A stretch of 64,000 nt of DNA from NCBI RefSeq assembly GCF_040954645.1, contig NC_092806.1, forward strand, positions 108,336,731 through 108,400,730, in the 5' to 3' direction. The translations under genes and the position numbers were made by a program. Positions 48,141 through 58,925 of the stretch are shown here, piece after piece. The stretch is from Diabrotica undecimpunctata (lineage: Eukaryota; Arthropoda; Insecta; Coleoptera; Chrysomelidae). Within the stretch, counting starts at the first letter, position 1; every line of letters begins with the position of its first letter. Under the pieces are notes generated by a model. It ran no database searches. It saw only the letters and a list, made by a program, of their open reading frames with translations, and was not told the DNA's origin.

Positions 48141-51100
48141 ATTGGGTCATTTTAATGTTGGGTTTTTTTAACAAAAAAAAAAACTTCGCTGGTGAAAACG
48201 CTAGAAATAATTTAGGGAACTTTTCATAATAAAACCTTTTCTTTACAAACACAACTTACACAAAACTGATTGGATTCCTAAAGGGAAAAGTCCTAAAATA
48301 AAAAAATATTTTTATGTAACATATATCTTTTCACTATATACGTACAATTTTTTATTGGACTAACAAGAAGCCATCTTTTCTGTCCGACATTTTATAACGA
48401 ATCCTTTTTGTTTTTTAACAATGCACATGTGTTGGAACTTAAAGTAAAGCATAGGACACTTTATATCACTCACAACCTAAAATATGTTAAAATAATATAT
48501 TCTTTTATTTTGTTGGGAATGTATTTTGCCAACAATATCGACGACACTGGTTATGAATATGGATTTAATTTTTGATTGCATTGTAAGGTAATATGTTTTA
48601 GTTTTCTCATTAAGAAAAATTTTGAGTGTTATTGTTATTAACAATAACCCATTACAAGTGAGAAACAATGGAATTTGTAATTTTTTTATATTTGCACTAA
48701 TAATTGTACATTTCTGTAAACGACTGTAAAATGCATCATCAATTAAAACTATATCTTGGCTTCTCTTCGACGGCAAGCAAAAGTTTGGGAGAAAAAATAA
48801 AAGAAAATCTTGAAATATTGGGAGAATTTGCCATTCACGTCTTCAGAACAGAGGACCGTTTAAGTCAAAACTTTTATCCCTAATCCAAAATGGGCGCAAA
48901 TTCGTGAAATTTACTTTACATAATGCAGTCTAATTTTAAGTAAGCTCTAAATTGATGTAAATAAAATCGTCAAACAAGTCTGTTATGAAAAATTGTAGTT
49001 TACTAAAATATGCACAATCTTTATCGAACGCTTTTTAAGACCTATCATAGTAGAATACAATAATTAGACATTATAAGTTATTAGATAAATATATATGAGT
49101 AGAACAAAATCGTTAAGTCCCTAACTACTAATTTCATTTTACAGCAAAGAATTCGCCAAGGTATATTCTCTTTTAATTATACAAAGCGGTAAATTCTACG
49201 TTTATATCAAATTGTGTTATCATGACCTCCACCTAATTCCAACTGGGTGCTCCTAGCACGATGCTTCGTTTAAATTAATGTGGAGAGGAGAAACACAATG
49301 AAATGTCAAATGAAATCGCTATTGCACGAGTGGGTGAGACATTTACCGACCTTCTTCGAGGTACGTTGCTCGCTATTTCTATGATTCTTGCGCGATTGCT
49401 GGCCATTTCGAGAAATTCTCACGATAATATAACTGGATTCAATTCGGAAAATACATGAGACCGATTGAGATCAAATTTTTCTGATTAAAAGAAAATAATA
49501 GTCGCCGAAAACAGTTTTCCAATAAGTTGAAAGTATTTTCCCTTCTAAGGCGTTATCTGTAGAGAAATTTAATATTTGGGAAAGTTTTATATAAAAGTTA
49601 ATTTTAATAAAAAGTCTAGATTTAACACTAGATTAAAATCTTTTGGAAAATTGGATGATAATAAAATTGTAACTTAGATTACCAACGTTGATGAAATCTT
49701 TAACATATAAAATGTTATGTTCCTTCTTCTTTAACAGATAACGTAGATAACGTGAAAAAATTAAAATTTTTAATAACGTTGGTCTAACAAACCCACTTTT
49801 TCTAAAATAAAAAAAAAAAGAAATTTAGCTGTAGGTGGCAAATATTTGTAATAATATAATTGTGTACCTTATTCTCGATACTAATACATAAAATTTATAA
49901 TTTTTTGCGGTATTAACAATTTTAAGGGGGTATTAAAAAAAAGTGTCATTTTTATTTACAGGCTTTTAATAAAATCAAAATAATTATAACAAAATAAAAA
50001 ATTCTGGTTCCCCTAAAACATAAAACAGTTACTTGTATGTTATTAAATTAGGAAAATAAAATTTTAGTCTCGAAATCCATATATATTACTGAAACTATTA
50101 TTCCAAATTTTGAACATCATAATTTTCATAACATGTCTATATAATCTTGTCAAAAGCTCTAATCACAAATATTTTTTTGTGTATTTTGTGTTATTTGACT
50201 TTTTTTTAGTGCTGCAGTATGTAAATCGTCCATGAGTTTGATTCTGGGAGCAACAGAGTTTCTATTCCACATATTTCAAAAAGGAAACGGAGCTAATTTG
50301 TCGACTTCTACTCTTTCTAGCCTGGTAGCTTTATCGTCGAAATGAATATGTTTCAACAAAAACTGAAATCATATCCGGGACATAGTAAGTCTGAATATGT
50401 CCATAGCCATTCCGTTTTCCTAAATAAATCTTCAGCGTTTATCAATTCATCTTCATCGGTTATCTTTACTAGTACCAGAAATAATATTTAGTTTTTTTAG
50501 TTTAGTTTTGGTGCACTATCGCGATAACGACTGTCACAACAAAATCGCAACTTTCAACCCTTATGGGAGACCTTTGTCCTCCATTTAGCTGTCTGTACGT
50601 GCGGGAAAGCCATGTACACGACTAATCTAACAGCTCCCCGTATAATTTGTCCATATTTTTAATCACGAACAAAATTCGGCTCTAGCTCACCTTCTAAAAT
50701 ATTGGCTTACTTTTAGGAATTGGTATGTTCGTTTTTGTTTAGTTCACGTTTTTCATTGTTAACGAAAATGCTGATATTTCCCATTTATCAAGTCAAAAAA
50801 TGTTAGCCCTTTAATATTTACTTCTTTGAAAATTGTTTAAAATAAAAGAACTTTTATAACATTTACTTTTTTTTCTTATACCAACATATCGTTATAGGCT
50901 ATAACGTCCGTTTATGATGCCCTAGGATATAACAAGTGTGTTTATCGTAACCATATCCAAGGTAAAATAAACTACTGTTATGTCACTGTTTGTTTTTTAC
51001 TGTTAAACTACTGTTTACTAATACTGAAGTAGTCGAAGTCCATTGTCGTAATTTTGTTGGCGCAGAAGTAGTGTATGTCAACATTTACCTATTAGTTCTC

Positions 51101-51149
51101 TACTCATATGAGTTGATTTAAATGAAATATACTGAGTGTAGTGTAGTAT
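48141..51149. other. 3-kb spacer, no gene recognised
   Basis: AT-rich, with no reading frame that I can assign to a family. The minus-strand open frame at 48477-48776 has no recognised domain. No inverted repeats or tandem repeats stand out. It is the largest stretch of the window free of recognisable transposon motifs. Confidence 0.5.
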
Positions 51150-51313
51150 AGTAGCTTATCTGGAGATAGACTAGTTCTGCACTCGCCAGATCGTGGCAGC
51201 ACTAGTCTAGTTTTTGTAAACATAGGTTGGTTTGTGTTATTTGTATCTCAAAATCAACAGTAAAAATTGTACTCTAAAAACAATTTTTTTCCTGTTTGAG
51301 AATTCCAATAATA

Positions 51314-53160
51314 ATGTTGAGCCGTGAGAAGTATATGGTGGCCCTGTCGCAGCAATGTAAGTATTAGTAATATTAGTATAATTTTAATAGTTTCTGTTTA
51401 TACAATTAAATACTTTAATTTCATTAACTTACGTTTTAGGTTATGTAGGTTACTTGTATAATTACATTTTAGCAAATAGTAATTTTTGATATTGGCCTAT
51501 TCCTTAGAATTTTATTATAAATAATGTAGAGCAGAAGCCTATTATGCCCTCGAGAGTAAGGAACTATAAAGCTAATGACTGTACTAATGATATTGACGAT
51601 AAGGATGGTGAAGAAACGTCGACAAGTAGTAGTAGAAAATAATCACGCAGGTCTCTGTCTTATTTTTATTATCTTTGTAGTTCTGAAAAGAAGGAGAGAG
51701 TTTGTAAATTATCTTTTCTGACTACATTGTGTCTTTCACATCAAATAGTAAAAACTGCATTTTCCAAAAGAGATAAAATACTGTATACAGTTGGCGAAGA
51801 TGAAAGAGGAAAAAATGTCTGTGCTACAAAATTATCTGACAAAATAAAACAATTAGTGAGGGATCATAGCAATATGTTTCCGAGGGTAGAAAACCATTAT
51901 TGCCAAAAGATACATATAGGCAATATTTAGATTTAAATCTAAATAATACAAAAAGTATGATTTATATAAAGAAGACTGTATGAATAAAAATATTTAACAA
52001 TTCGCGAAGTTGTCAATGTATAGTTCTTTATGCAACACAATTTTTAACCTTGGATTCTTCAAACCAAAAAAAGATTCGTGTGATCTATACGAAAAACATA
52101 AAAACAGCATTGAAGAAGAGAGAAATGAAATAAAAGATAATTGAAGGCCATTTAAAGAACGAGATGCTTGCAATAGAAACAAAAGAAAAATCAAAGAAGA
52201 GATGTGAAAATGATGATACCTATTTTTCAGCAGTTTTTATTTTGAGAACGATTTCTGAAGTGGAAATTAAAACGTCAATCAATTTACTTTAACCTTTAAT
52301 TGTAGCTTATTCCCATTTAAATAGTTTTTACTTTAAAATGCCCCAAGACAATAGCTTCAGAACAATTTGCAAAAAATTCTTTAAACGCCCCATTTAGATG
52401 TATCCCAGTTGTATTATTGTAGAAAACTTTCTGTTTACAATCTGAGTATTTATGATCTTTATTAAAAAAGGTTATTGCTACATGTGGGATGAGACAAAAG
52501 GACCGAGAGGATCCAATGAAGTAGCTTCCTGTGTTAAAAAATTAATAGAGGAAAAGGCTCTGGAAGGAAAACAAGAAATGTGTTTTGCTGACAATTATGA
52601 ATACAAAATCTCAACAGAAATGCTGTCGTAATATATAAAGATCTGACTGCTAAACATAAAATTAAAATTTCCCACTTTTTCTTGGAAAAGGAGCATACCC
52701 AAAACGAAGGTGATAGTATACATAGTAATGTTGAGAGAGCTTCAAAAAAAAATGTTGCTATATACATGCCAAGTCAGTGGTACCTTATTGCACGAACAGC
52801 ATGTAGAAAGATTCCATACAATGTTACTGAGATGGATGAATTTTAAGATTTTGTTGAATTCAGAAAACATACTTGTAACGAAATTGACAAAAATAAAAAT
52901 GGAGAAAAGGTCTAGTGGCAGAAGTTACGTGTCATAACGGTATGGTTGAGCCCGATCACCCCAGTGCTGTTGTAAAATATAATTATGATGATGTGAATTT
53001 TATCAGAATTAATACTGACCGTAGGACAAAAAGAAAAACTTTGTCAGTACATAATGACCTGCAAAAGTAGAATGCTGAAAGTTTACCTATTAGTACAAAG
53101 AAATTAGAGGACCTGAAATATCTACGTAAATGATTGGTCACTACGACCGTGTACCATGAC
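51314..53160 (+). pseudogene. SD-GQN transposase-like gene, decayed
   Basis: Plus-strand gene of the family at 53.6-55.2 kb and 13.2-15.1 kb. A first ATG at 51314 (MLSREKYMVALSQ) is followed by a likely GTAAGT donor. The next readable parts are SEKKERVCKLSFL...TAFSKRDKIL (51680-51790), RGKNVCATKLSDKIKQLVRDH, MYDLYKED-like and C..C..KHK-like blocks in other frames (51950-52100). A short dispersed repeat sits at 52241-52279. Then come YMWDETKGPRGSNEVASC near 52480 (HEGIASRGSQEIGSC in the other copy), MCFADN in place of the YSDQC box near 52580, and HFFLEKEHTQNEGD near 52675. The tail runs to about 53160. Many frameshifts. Confidence 0.7.
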
Positions 53161-53197
53161 TTCTATTGGAATTTAAAGTCATAAGGGAACTTAATTT

Positions 53198-55388
53198 GAG
53201 TCGCTCAGAAGCAGAGTGGCCTAAGTGTAAAATTTATGTTTTGAGATATTGGCAAATAAAGAATTGAGCTAAAAATTAAACCAGTTTTTTTTATTAACCA
53301 GTATTATTTTATTCACTTATACAAACTTTTCTGGAACCTAATACATTATATGAGTCGAATGCGCAAAAAACTAAGAAAAAAAAATCTTTTTTTTTACAAA
53401 AAAAAGTCAGTTGGGCCACTATGTCAAATATTAAGCTTTTACGAAAAAACATAAAACTTTCACTTGGGTCACCTATTCATCTGTTTCCGATCCAATATCA
53501 TTATTTACTGCCTCCACGTTTGTCTTCAGGTTTATGGAAAATTTATGATAGACCGGCGGAATCTGAAGGTGTTTATACTTTAGTTGCTCTAGGGGTCTTC
53601 CAGCGGGATAGAGGATGTCCAAGTAGAAGTCTTCTCTTTTTATCTGAAAGACGTCTGTTCTTTTTTTGTGACGTCAGCACAATTAAATAATACACTCTCG
53701 TTATTAGAATACTTAAAATAAATTATGAATGGCTCTTCTGATTTGAACATTAGCCACTGTATTTTAAGCCATTCTACTTTTATATCTTGCTCTCCTTTTT
53801 TTCGGTTTGTAAGTAACTTCCCTAGTTTTTCAGTACACTTAAAATTTTCAGAGGCCATTTTAAATACCTGAAATTTGTTCTTCTTTTTGGAACTGGAAAT
53901 AGCTTTGACCCAATCGTCTGGCAAAAAAATGTCTTTAAAATATGTATGACTGTGGGACTGAAAGTATTGGAGACACTCATGTATGTACAAATAGATACCA
54001 GTTTAATATTTCGATTCTGACCTCCGCATTGGTCGCTGTACAAGATCAAAACTGGTGTGTTAACATATGTTTTTACGTAGTGTAAAATGCAAGAACCAAT
54101 TTCTTGTGAGCCACGTGATGCTATGCCTTCATGCCATACATACATGTGTATCTGTCCTGTCGTTAGATTGTGGATGCCAAAAAAATACGTCCACAACTGT
54201 CTCTTGTAATAAGCCACTCCCGTAGAAATACTAGGAGTAGCTGAAGTTTTCATCAAATCAAATGTAATTACTGTTGTGCTATCTTTATTCTTGGCTGCAT
54301 CTTTCTTCATTTCACTTCAAGCTGCTTCTGCCTTCCGCAGGTGTAACTCTTTCTGTGTTCCATTCTGATTTTTTCTACACCTACACAGCTTTTTATTTTC
54401 ATGTTACAAGCGTCTCATCGTTTGCAAGTGTCAGTGAGAGGATAACGGAAATGAAGATTAAAATTTTCATTAAATATTTTCGAAAAGATGAATTTGGATA
54501 CCTTCACTTCTGGTTCTTCACCTTGCACATACAAATCATAAAGTTTTGAGATATTTAAATCAGGTGACAGATATTCTCGATTAGGATTTTTGTTGCGGCT
54601 ATAGTGTGATGTATATTTGGCAAATTTGTTAATGAAATCTTTTATATTTTGAATATCGGTTTCCCTTGTCTTATTCTTAGTGGGGTGCTTGCCTCTTTTA
54701 TCTAGTGGAGGAGTGATTAATTCGCCACCTATTGATTTGTTTATTAAAGCTCTGGTGAGCCTTCCATCTGAAACTTGTAGAGCTTTTTTGAAAAATGATT
54801 TACAAACAGTTACCATATCACCTGATTCTTTCGGTAATGTATAAATTCGTGTCTTAGAACGTTTATTATGGTTTTGAGCAGCTGTATGTCGACCTTTATT
54901 GACAAAATTTATTTGTATATGTTGTAGAAACTGTTGAAAATATTTTTCTTTCTTCAAGAGATAACAACAAATGACACTTTCGTGGACAGCTGCAAACTCC
55001 ATGAAAAAATTGTTTCTTAGACACAATTCTACCACGAGAATTCAAATATGATTTTCCTGAATTTCTTTCCAACTTAGACTTAGATCTTTTCCAAACTGAA
55101 TTATAAAGTCTTTTCCAAAGACTGATACAAACACACAAGGCAAGAGTGACAATGTTTAAAATATCATACTGCACACTGGCCCAACTGTCACTTGGGCCAC
55201 GTTTCCATAACTAGATCATGTGAAATGTTTACGTAGCCTAACTGTACAAGTCGCGCCATCTCTTGGTATACTGCAAAATGTTAGTTAAGCCACTCTGAAA
55301 TGAAAGATATGATAAAATGCCACCTATTGTACTACCTAGCTGAATTATACAAAAAAATCAGTTGGGCCACTCTGCTTCTGAGCGACTC
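53198..55388 (-). mobile_element. SD-GQN DNA transposon with 4-bp TSD and ~24-bp TIRs
   Basis: A 2191-bp element. Left end GAGTCGCTCAGAAGCAGAGT (53198...) and right end (reverse complement, 55388) match over 23 bp and continue with one mismatch. Flanked by ATTT (53194-53197 and 55389-55392). Subterminal repeats of a TTGGGCCAC motif occur at 53411, 53464 (as TTGGGTCAC), 55177-55201 and 55361, a pattern expected for transposase-binding sites. It encodes a broken minus-strand transposase-like gene. A 4-bp TSD and GAG termini would fit the Sola superfamily, but I assign this only tentatively. Confidence 0.88.
53640..55174 (-). pseudogene. SD-GQN transposase-like protein, nearly complete but broken
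   Basis: Domain order on the minus strand: basic KLERNSGKSYLNSRGR, Cys cluster CSCPRKC (near 55000), KTRIYTLPKESGDMVTVCKSFFKKALQ (54860-54780), DLNISKLYDLY near 54565, CK...DACNMKIKSC (54410-54380), ITFDLMKTSATPS, YFFGIHNLTTGQIHMYVWHEG near 54160, ASRGSQEIGSCILHYV, and LYSDQCGGQNRN near 54030, the most conserved box, probably with a catalytic Asp. The C-terminal part DDWVKAISSSKKKNKFQV and KVEWLKIQWL follow. Breaks: frameshift near 54940, Cys-to-stop TGA near 54405, frameshift near 54340, and frameshift plus a ~40-residue deletion near 53975. Function as transposase is inferred from the TIR/TSD context. Confidence 0.82.
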
Positions 55389-55582
55389 ATTTAAGAAATC
55401 ACTGTTTTTATAATTTATTTTGTAATCAGTGACATATTAATAAAATATTTGTATTTTTATGAACAGTAATAATGTATTTAATATTTCCTTTATTCGACTT
55501 TATTTAAATAGCAACTGCGACTTTTTGTAAAAAATGAAGAATATTGTTAGTGTAAAACTAGCATAAGTCCAGATAAGCTACT

Positions 55583-55781
55583 TCTGCTCTAATAATTCTG
55601 ATGCTGCACTAGTCAATGTCCACCTAATTTTTTATTAAAATAATTAAACAAAAAAAAAACTAGTTTTATAGTAATGTAAAAGTTTCTGAATAAATTGAAA
55701 AGTATGTACAAAGTAAACGTTAATGTTTGAAAAACAAAATAATGGAAATGAAATCGTAGGCTTCCACGGCCAGAGTCAGAA
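55583..55781. other. Short AT-rich flank
   Basis: Between the older SD-GQN element and the fold-back palindrome. It contains CGTAGGCTTCCACGGCC near 55757, which looks like the outward continuation of the hammerhead-bearing repeat present in the palindrome's left arm. Confidence 0.5.
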
Positions 55782-55840
55782 TTATAGTTTATTCGTCTTC
55801 CGGGTTTGGACCGTGTCATTTGTGAGTGACCCAAAAGTGG

Positions 55841-55889
55841 GTTCATCTCGACGTTTCGCTACAATTGTATGTAGCTTCTTCAGGAGAAC
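55841..55889 (-). ncRNA. Hammerhead-like motif, left palindrome arm
   Basis: Mirror image of the motif at 56393-56441, read on the minus strand: CTGAAGA, stem-loop GCTAC/GTAGC, GAAAC, GTC. Identical core to the right arm. Confidence 0.6.
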
Positions 55890-56392
55890 AAAAAAGAAAA
55901 AGAAACAAAAGACAGGAAGATGGGTAGTTAGCAACGGTAACTCAGTTACTCAACGCAACCAGAGGCGAATACTAACTACCAAGATGGGCATTTGGTCACA
56001 GTAACTCAACTACTCAACGCAGCCAGAGGTGAAAACCAAATGCCAGGACAGGGATTCACGTCCAACAGCTCAGAACACTAAACGTTCTTGACGTTCGCGC
56101 CACGGAGTGTGCCGATACCTCCCGACACGACAGGTCACCGCGACTATAAATAGAGCGGTAGCGGAGTAATCGTCGGATTCACTCCCTGCCTCTCGACGCG
56201 TTAGTGTTCTGAGCTGTTGGACGTGAATCCCTGTCCTGGCATTTGGTTTTCACCTCTGGCTGCGTTGAGTAGTTGAGTTACTGTGACCAAATGCCCATCT
56301 TGGTAGTTAGTATTCGCCTCTGGTTGCGTTGAGTAACTGAGTTACCGTTGCTAACTACCCAGCTTCCTGTCTTTTGTTTCTTTTTCTTTTTT

Positions 56393-56441
56393 GTTCTCCT
56401 GAAGAAGCTACATACAATTGTAGCGAAACGTCGAGATGAAC
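56393..56441 (+). ncRNA. Hammerhead-like motif, right palindrome arm
   Basis: CTGAAGA (56399-56405) fits CUGANGA. It is followed by a hairpin with stem GCTAC/GTAGC, then GAAAC and the cleavage-type triplet GTC (56430-56432). Stem I forms between GTTCTC (56393-56398) and GAG-ATG-AAC (56433-56441) with a 3-nt bulge. Stem III would be only the self-complementary ACGT with no loop, so cleavage in a single molecule is doubtful, but two copies could pair as a dimer. Confidence 0.6.
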
Positions 56442-56603
56442 CCACTTTTGGGTCACTCACAAATGACACGGTCCAAACCCGGAAGACGAATAAACTATAA
56501 AATATTGGAAAACCAAACTTCTGAAAAACTTCAAATTGCTCTTCTGAAAAGTTGTGATTTCAGACATAGACTAGTTCTGTTCTAAATCAGGGATATGTAT
56601 GTA

Positions 56604-56648
56604 TATATATATATATATATATATATACATAAATACATATGTATATAT

Positions 56649-56727
<79 letters not shown>
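56604..56727. repeat. (TA)n microsatellite
   Basis: TA tract with TAAATA/TACATA interruptions. Confidence 0.97.
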
Positions 56728-57075
<348 letters not shown>

Positions 57076-57339
57076 GAGGGAGATACACGAATTAATAGAA
57101 ATAAAAACAAATTCCAACGCAGTAATTGACAAATTTCAATCTGATTTAAATAATAATAAATATAACACCATAAAAAGCTCTTAAAGTCATAACATATCTC
57201 CACTTTACCTTTTCGAAAACATCAATGATACGCCCATATAAAAATAATTAAACACTAATGACAGTAAACCATGAGATATCAGATATTAACTTTTATTCGT
57301 CACTTCATTAATGCCAGTGTCCCGTTTTACGTTTTGGTA

Positions 57340-57341
<2 letters not shown>

Positions 57342-57417
<76 letters not shown>

Positions 57418-57418
57418 G
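57342..57418. repeat. (TA)n microsatellite
   Basis: TA tract directly downstream (on the minus strand) of the hammerhead at 57451-57512. Confidence 0.96.
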
Positions 57419-57450
57419 CGAAAATGGTTGCGTTTCGATTTAATTTAAGC

Positions 57451-57512
57451 TTCTTACCACTCCCTGACACGTGTTTCTGGGTCTTCCCGTCATCAGAGAG
57501 AGCTTGTAAGAA
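57451..57512 (-). ncRNA. Hammerhead ribozyme (type I), best candidate
   Basis: On the minus strand, in order: TTCTTAC, AAG, CTCTCT, CTGATGA (core box 1), CGGG-AAGA-CCCA (stem II with 3 G-C pairs), GAAAC (core box 2), ACGTGT completing a self-complementary ACACGTGT, C at the cleavage position, AGGGAG, TG, GTAAGAA. Stem I pairs TTCTTAC with GTAAGAA (7 bp) and CTCTCT with AGGGAG (6 pairs, one G-U) around an internal loop. The triplet GTC precedes the predicted cut. All invariant core positions are present. Stem III has four pairs but no loop, which suggests activity as a dimer. Hammerheads of this type are known from Penelope-like retroelements and related small repeats. Confidence 0.75.
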
Positions 57513-57607
57513 AACTCAAACTAAACCAAAACGCACCGGCTACTCGGCAATTATAGACAAAATAATTACCAGAGTATGCTACTAGAGACATCTAGTGACG
57601 AAAGATG

Positions 57608-57671
57608 AAGTTAAATGTGTCGATAGCAATTAAAGCTATCTTGCTTTAATTGCTATCGACACATTTAACTT
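57608..57671. repeat. 64-nt perfect hairpin
   Basis: Arms 57608-57636 and 57643-57671 are perfectly complementary over 29 bp with a 6-nt loop (TATCTT). It is followed at once by a short TA run. It lies in the same ~255-bp unit, between TA tracts, as the hammerhead at 57451-57512, and may be the 5' terminal structure of that repeat. Confidence 0.93.
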
Positions 57672-57689
57672 TATATATATATACTACTA

Positions 57690-58505
57690 CTAAGGATTTC
57701 CACAGTTTTCACTGTCTTCCTTCACTCAACCGTTTTCTCCAATTTTCCCTGTCATTCCAGTCTCCATCTCGTAGGGTTCTTTTCTCCATAGCCTCGTCGA
57801 TTTTATCTCTGAATGACTTTCGGGGTCTTCCTCTCTTTTTTCTTCCATTTGGGCTCCATTCTGTGATTTTATTTATCCAGCGTCCTCTGTCCGCTCTTCT
57901 GACGTGGCCGTACCAGGATAGTCTCTTCTCCTCTATATAGTCGATTATATCTGATTGCACTCCCATTCTCCGCTTAATCTCTGCGTTTTCAATTCTGTCT
58001 CTTTTTGTAAGTCTACAGCTTCTCCTCAGGAACTCCATTTCTACTGCTCTTATTTTATCTCTATTTCTCTTGTTTATTGTCCAGTTTTCGGACCCATATG
58101 TCAGGATACTTCTTGTCAGGGTATTATATATTCTCTTTTTTGTCTTTATCGTAATGTTTTTATCCCACAGCACTGAGTTTAGTTGTCTTATACAGTTTCT
58201 TGTTTGTCTCAGTCTGTTGTTTATATCTTCTTCTGTTGTTCCCTGGTTCGATATTATGGTTCCTAAATACTTGAATTTATCTGTTCCATTTATTTGTCTT
58301 CCCTCGCCTATCTCTAGGTTTCTCATATCCTTGTTTTCTGTTTTTAGGTATTCGGTTTTCTCTAAGTTTATTTCCATTCCGTTGTTTTTATATTCTTCTT
58401 CTAGTTTTCTGAGCATAAAGCTGAGATCTTCTTCATCTTGTGCGATGACTAGAGCAAACCCAAGAAAAACTATTTTTATACCATTTTTCAAAGTAAAACA
58501 CTTGC
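57690..58505 (-). pseudogene. LINE RT C-terminal part (5'-truncated)
   Basis: Minus strand, one long open frame of ~260 codons: the RT box is degraded at the start (GFALVIAQDEEDL where FADD is expected), then MEINLEKTEYL, FKYLGTIISNQGTTEEDI, WDKNITIKTKKRIYNTL, SENWTINKRNRDKI, and RRMGVQSDIIDYIEEKRLSWYGHVRR, then GRKKRGRPRKSFRDKIDE and a DWNDRENWRKRL tail. It ends near an ACTACTACTATATATA stretch, a microsatellite-like 3' tail. The frame is intact apart from 5' truncation, so the insertion is fairly young. A different LINE family from the (GAA)n-tailed one. I found no TSD. Confidence 0.85.
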
Positions 58506-58559
58506 ACGTCACGATGTATACAAAGTGACGTTACTTGTTTTTAAAATTTCCAGATTTAT

Positions 58560-58925
58560 GTTTTCAAATTAGAATCCCTAAAAGACCTTACCATTGGGAT
58601 ATATCATATTAAACTTGCACCGTCTCACATACAAGATAAAATAATTAGAGACAATGACGAAGAGTTTCAAGTTGATGAGAATATAGACGAACCCGGATTT
58701 ACAGGAGTTCGAATATTTTCTAGGTTTTGACAAGCTACAAAACACCAAACATTTATTTTCTACATGTTTGATGAAGGGAATGGTGAGGATGAGCCTGCAG
58801 AAGACCCGATTAGCGGATACTATTGTACATGTCAATCTGGTGCGAGAACCGTGGGTACTTGTGCTCATATAACAACTGTGTTAGGGTTTTTAGGCTTCGT
58901 AAAACAATTTCAAGTATCCTGATAG
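58560..58925 (+). pseudogene. Transposon-type ORF fragment with SWIM-like zinc finger
   Basis: Plus strand: VDENIDEPGFTGVRIFSRF, a TGA stop near 58728, FIFYMFDEGNGEDEPAED, then SGYYCTCQSGARTVGTCAHI and TVLGFLGFVKQF. The CxC...GxCxH pattern is the SWIM-like zinc-binding C-terminus found in repetitive insect ORFs that I take to be transposon-derived. Only the C-terminal ~120 codons are present and one stop breaks them. Function is not established. Confidence 0.6.

Larger units (their letters stand above)
51150..55582 (+). mobile_element. Older SD-GQN DNA transposon (contains a younger one)
   Basis: Inverted termini AGTAGCTTATCTGGA at 51150 and (reverse complement) at 55582 extend imperfectly to about 37 bp (both sides continue ...CTAGTT.T.CACT). 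Without the nested 53198-55388 element and its TSD, the length is about 2.24 kb, almost the same as the nested element. It encodes a decayed transposase-like gene on the plus strand. No clear TSD remains, as expected for an old copy. Confidence 0.7.
55782..56500. repeat. 719-bp near-perfect palindrome (fold-back element)
   Basis: Left arm 55782-56082 and right arm 56200-56500 are inverted copies of ~301 bp, almost identical by eye. The 117-bp spacer (56083-56199) is GC-richer and contains CTATAAATA (56145-56153), a TATA-box-like sequence. The first and last bases of the arms read TTATAGTTTATTCG and its complement. Each arm holds a hammerhead-like motif, so RNA from either strand would contain one. 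The protein frames within the arms are mirror copies of each other and not genes. Confidence 0.95.

Noticed and set aside
55723..56469. Two ~60-90-codon ORFs sharing the segment SFVSDPKVGSSRRFAT
   Set aside because: They lie in mirror-image positions of the palindrome arms and are duplicates of noncoding repeat sequence, not genes.
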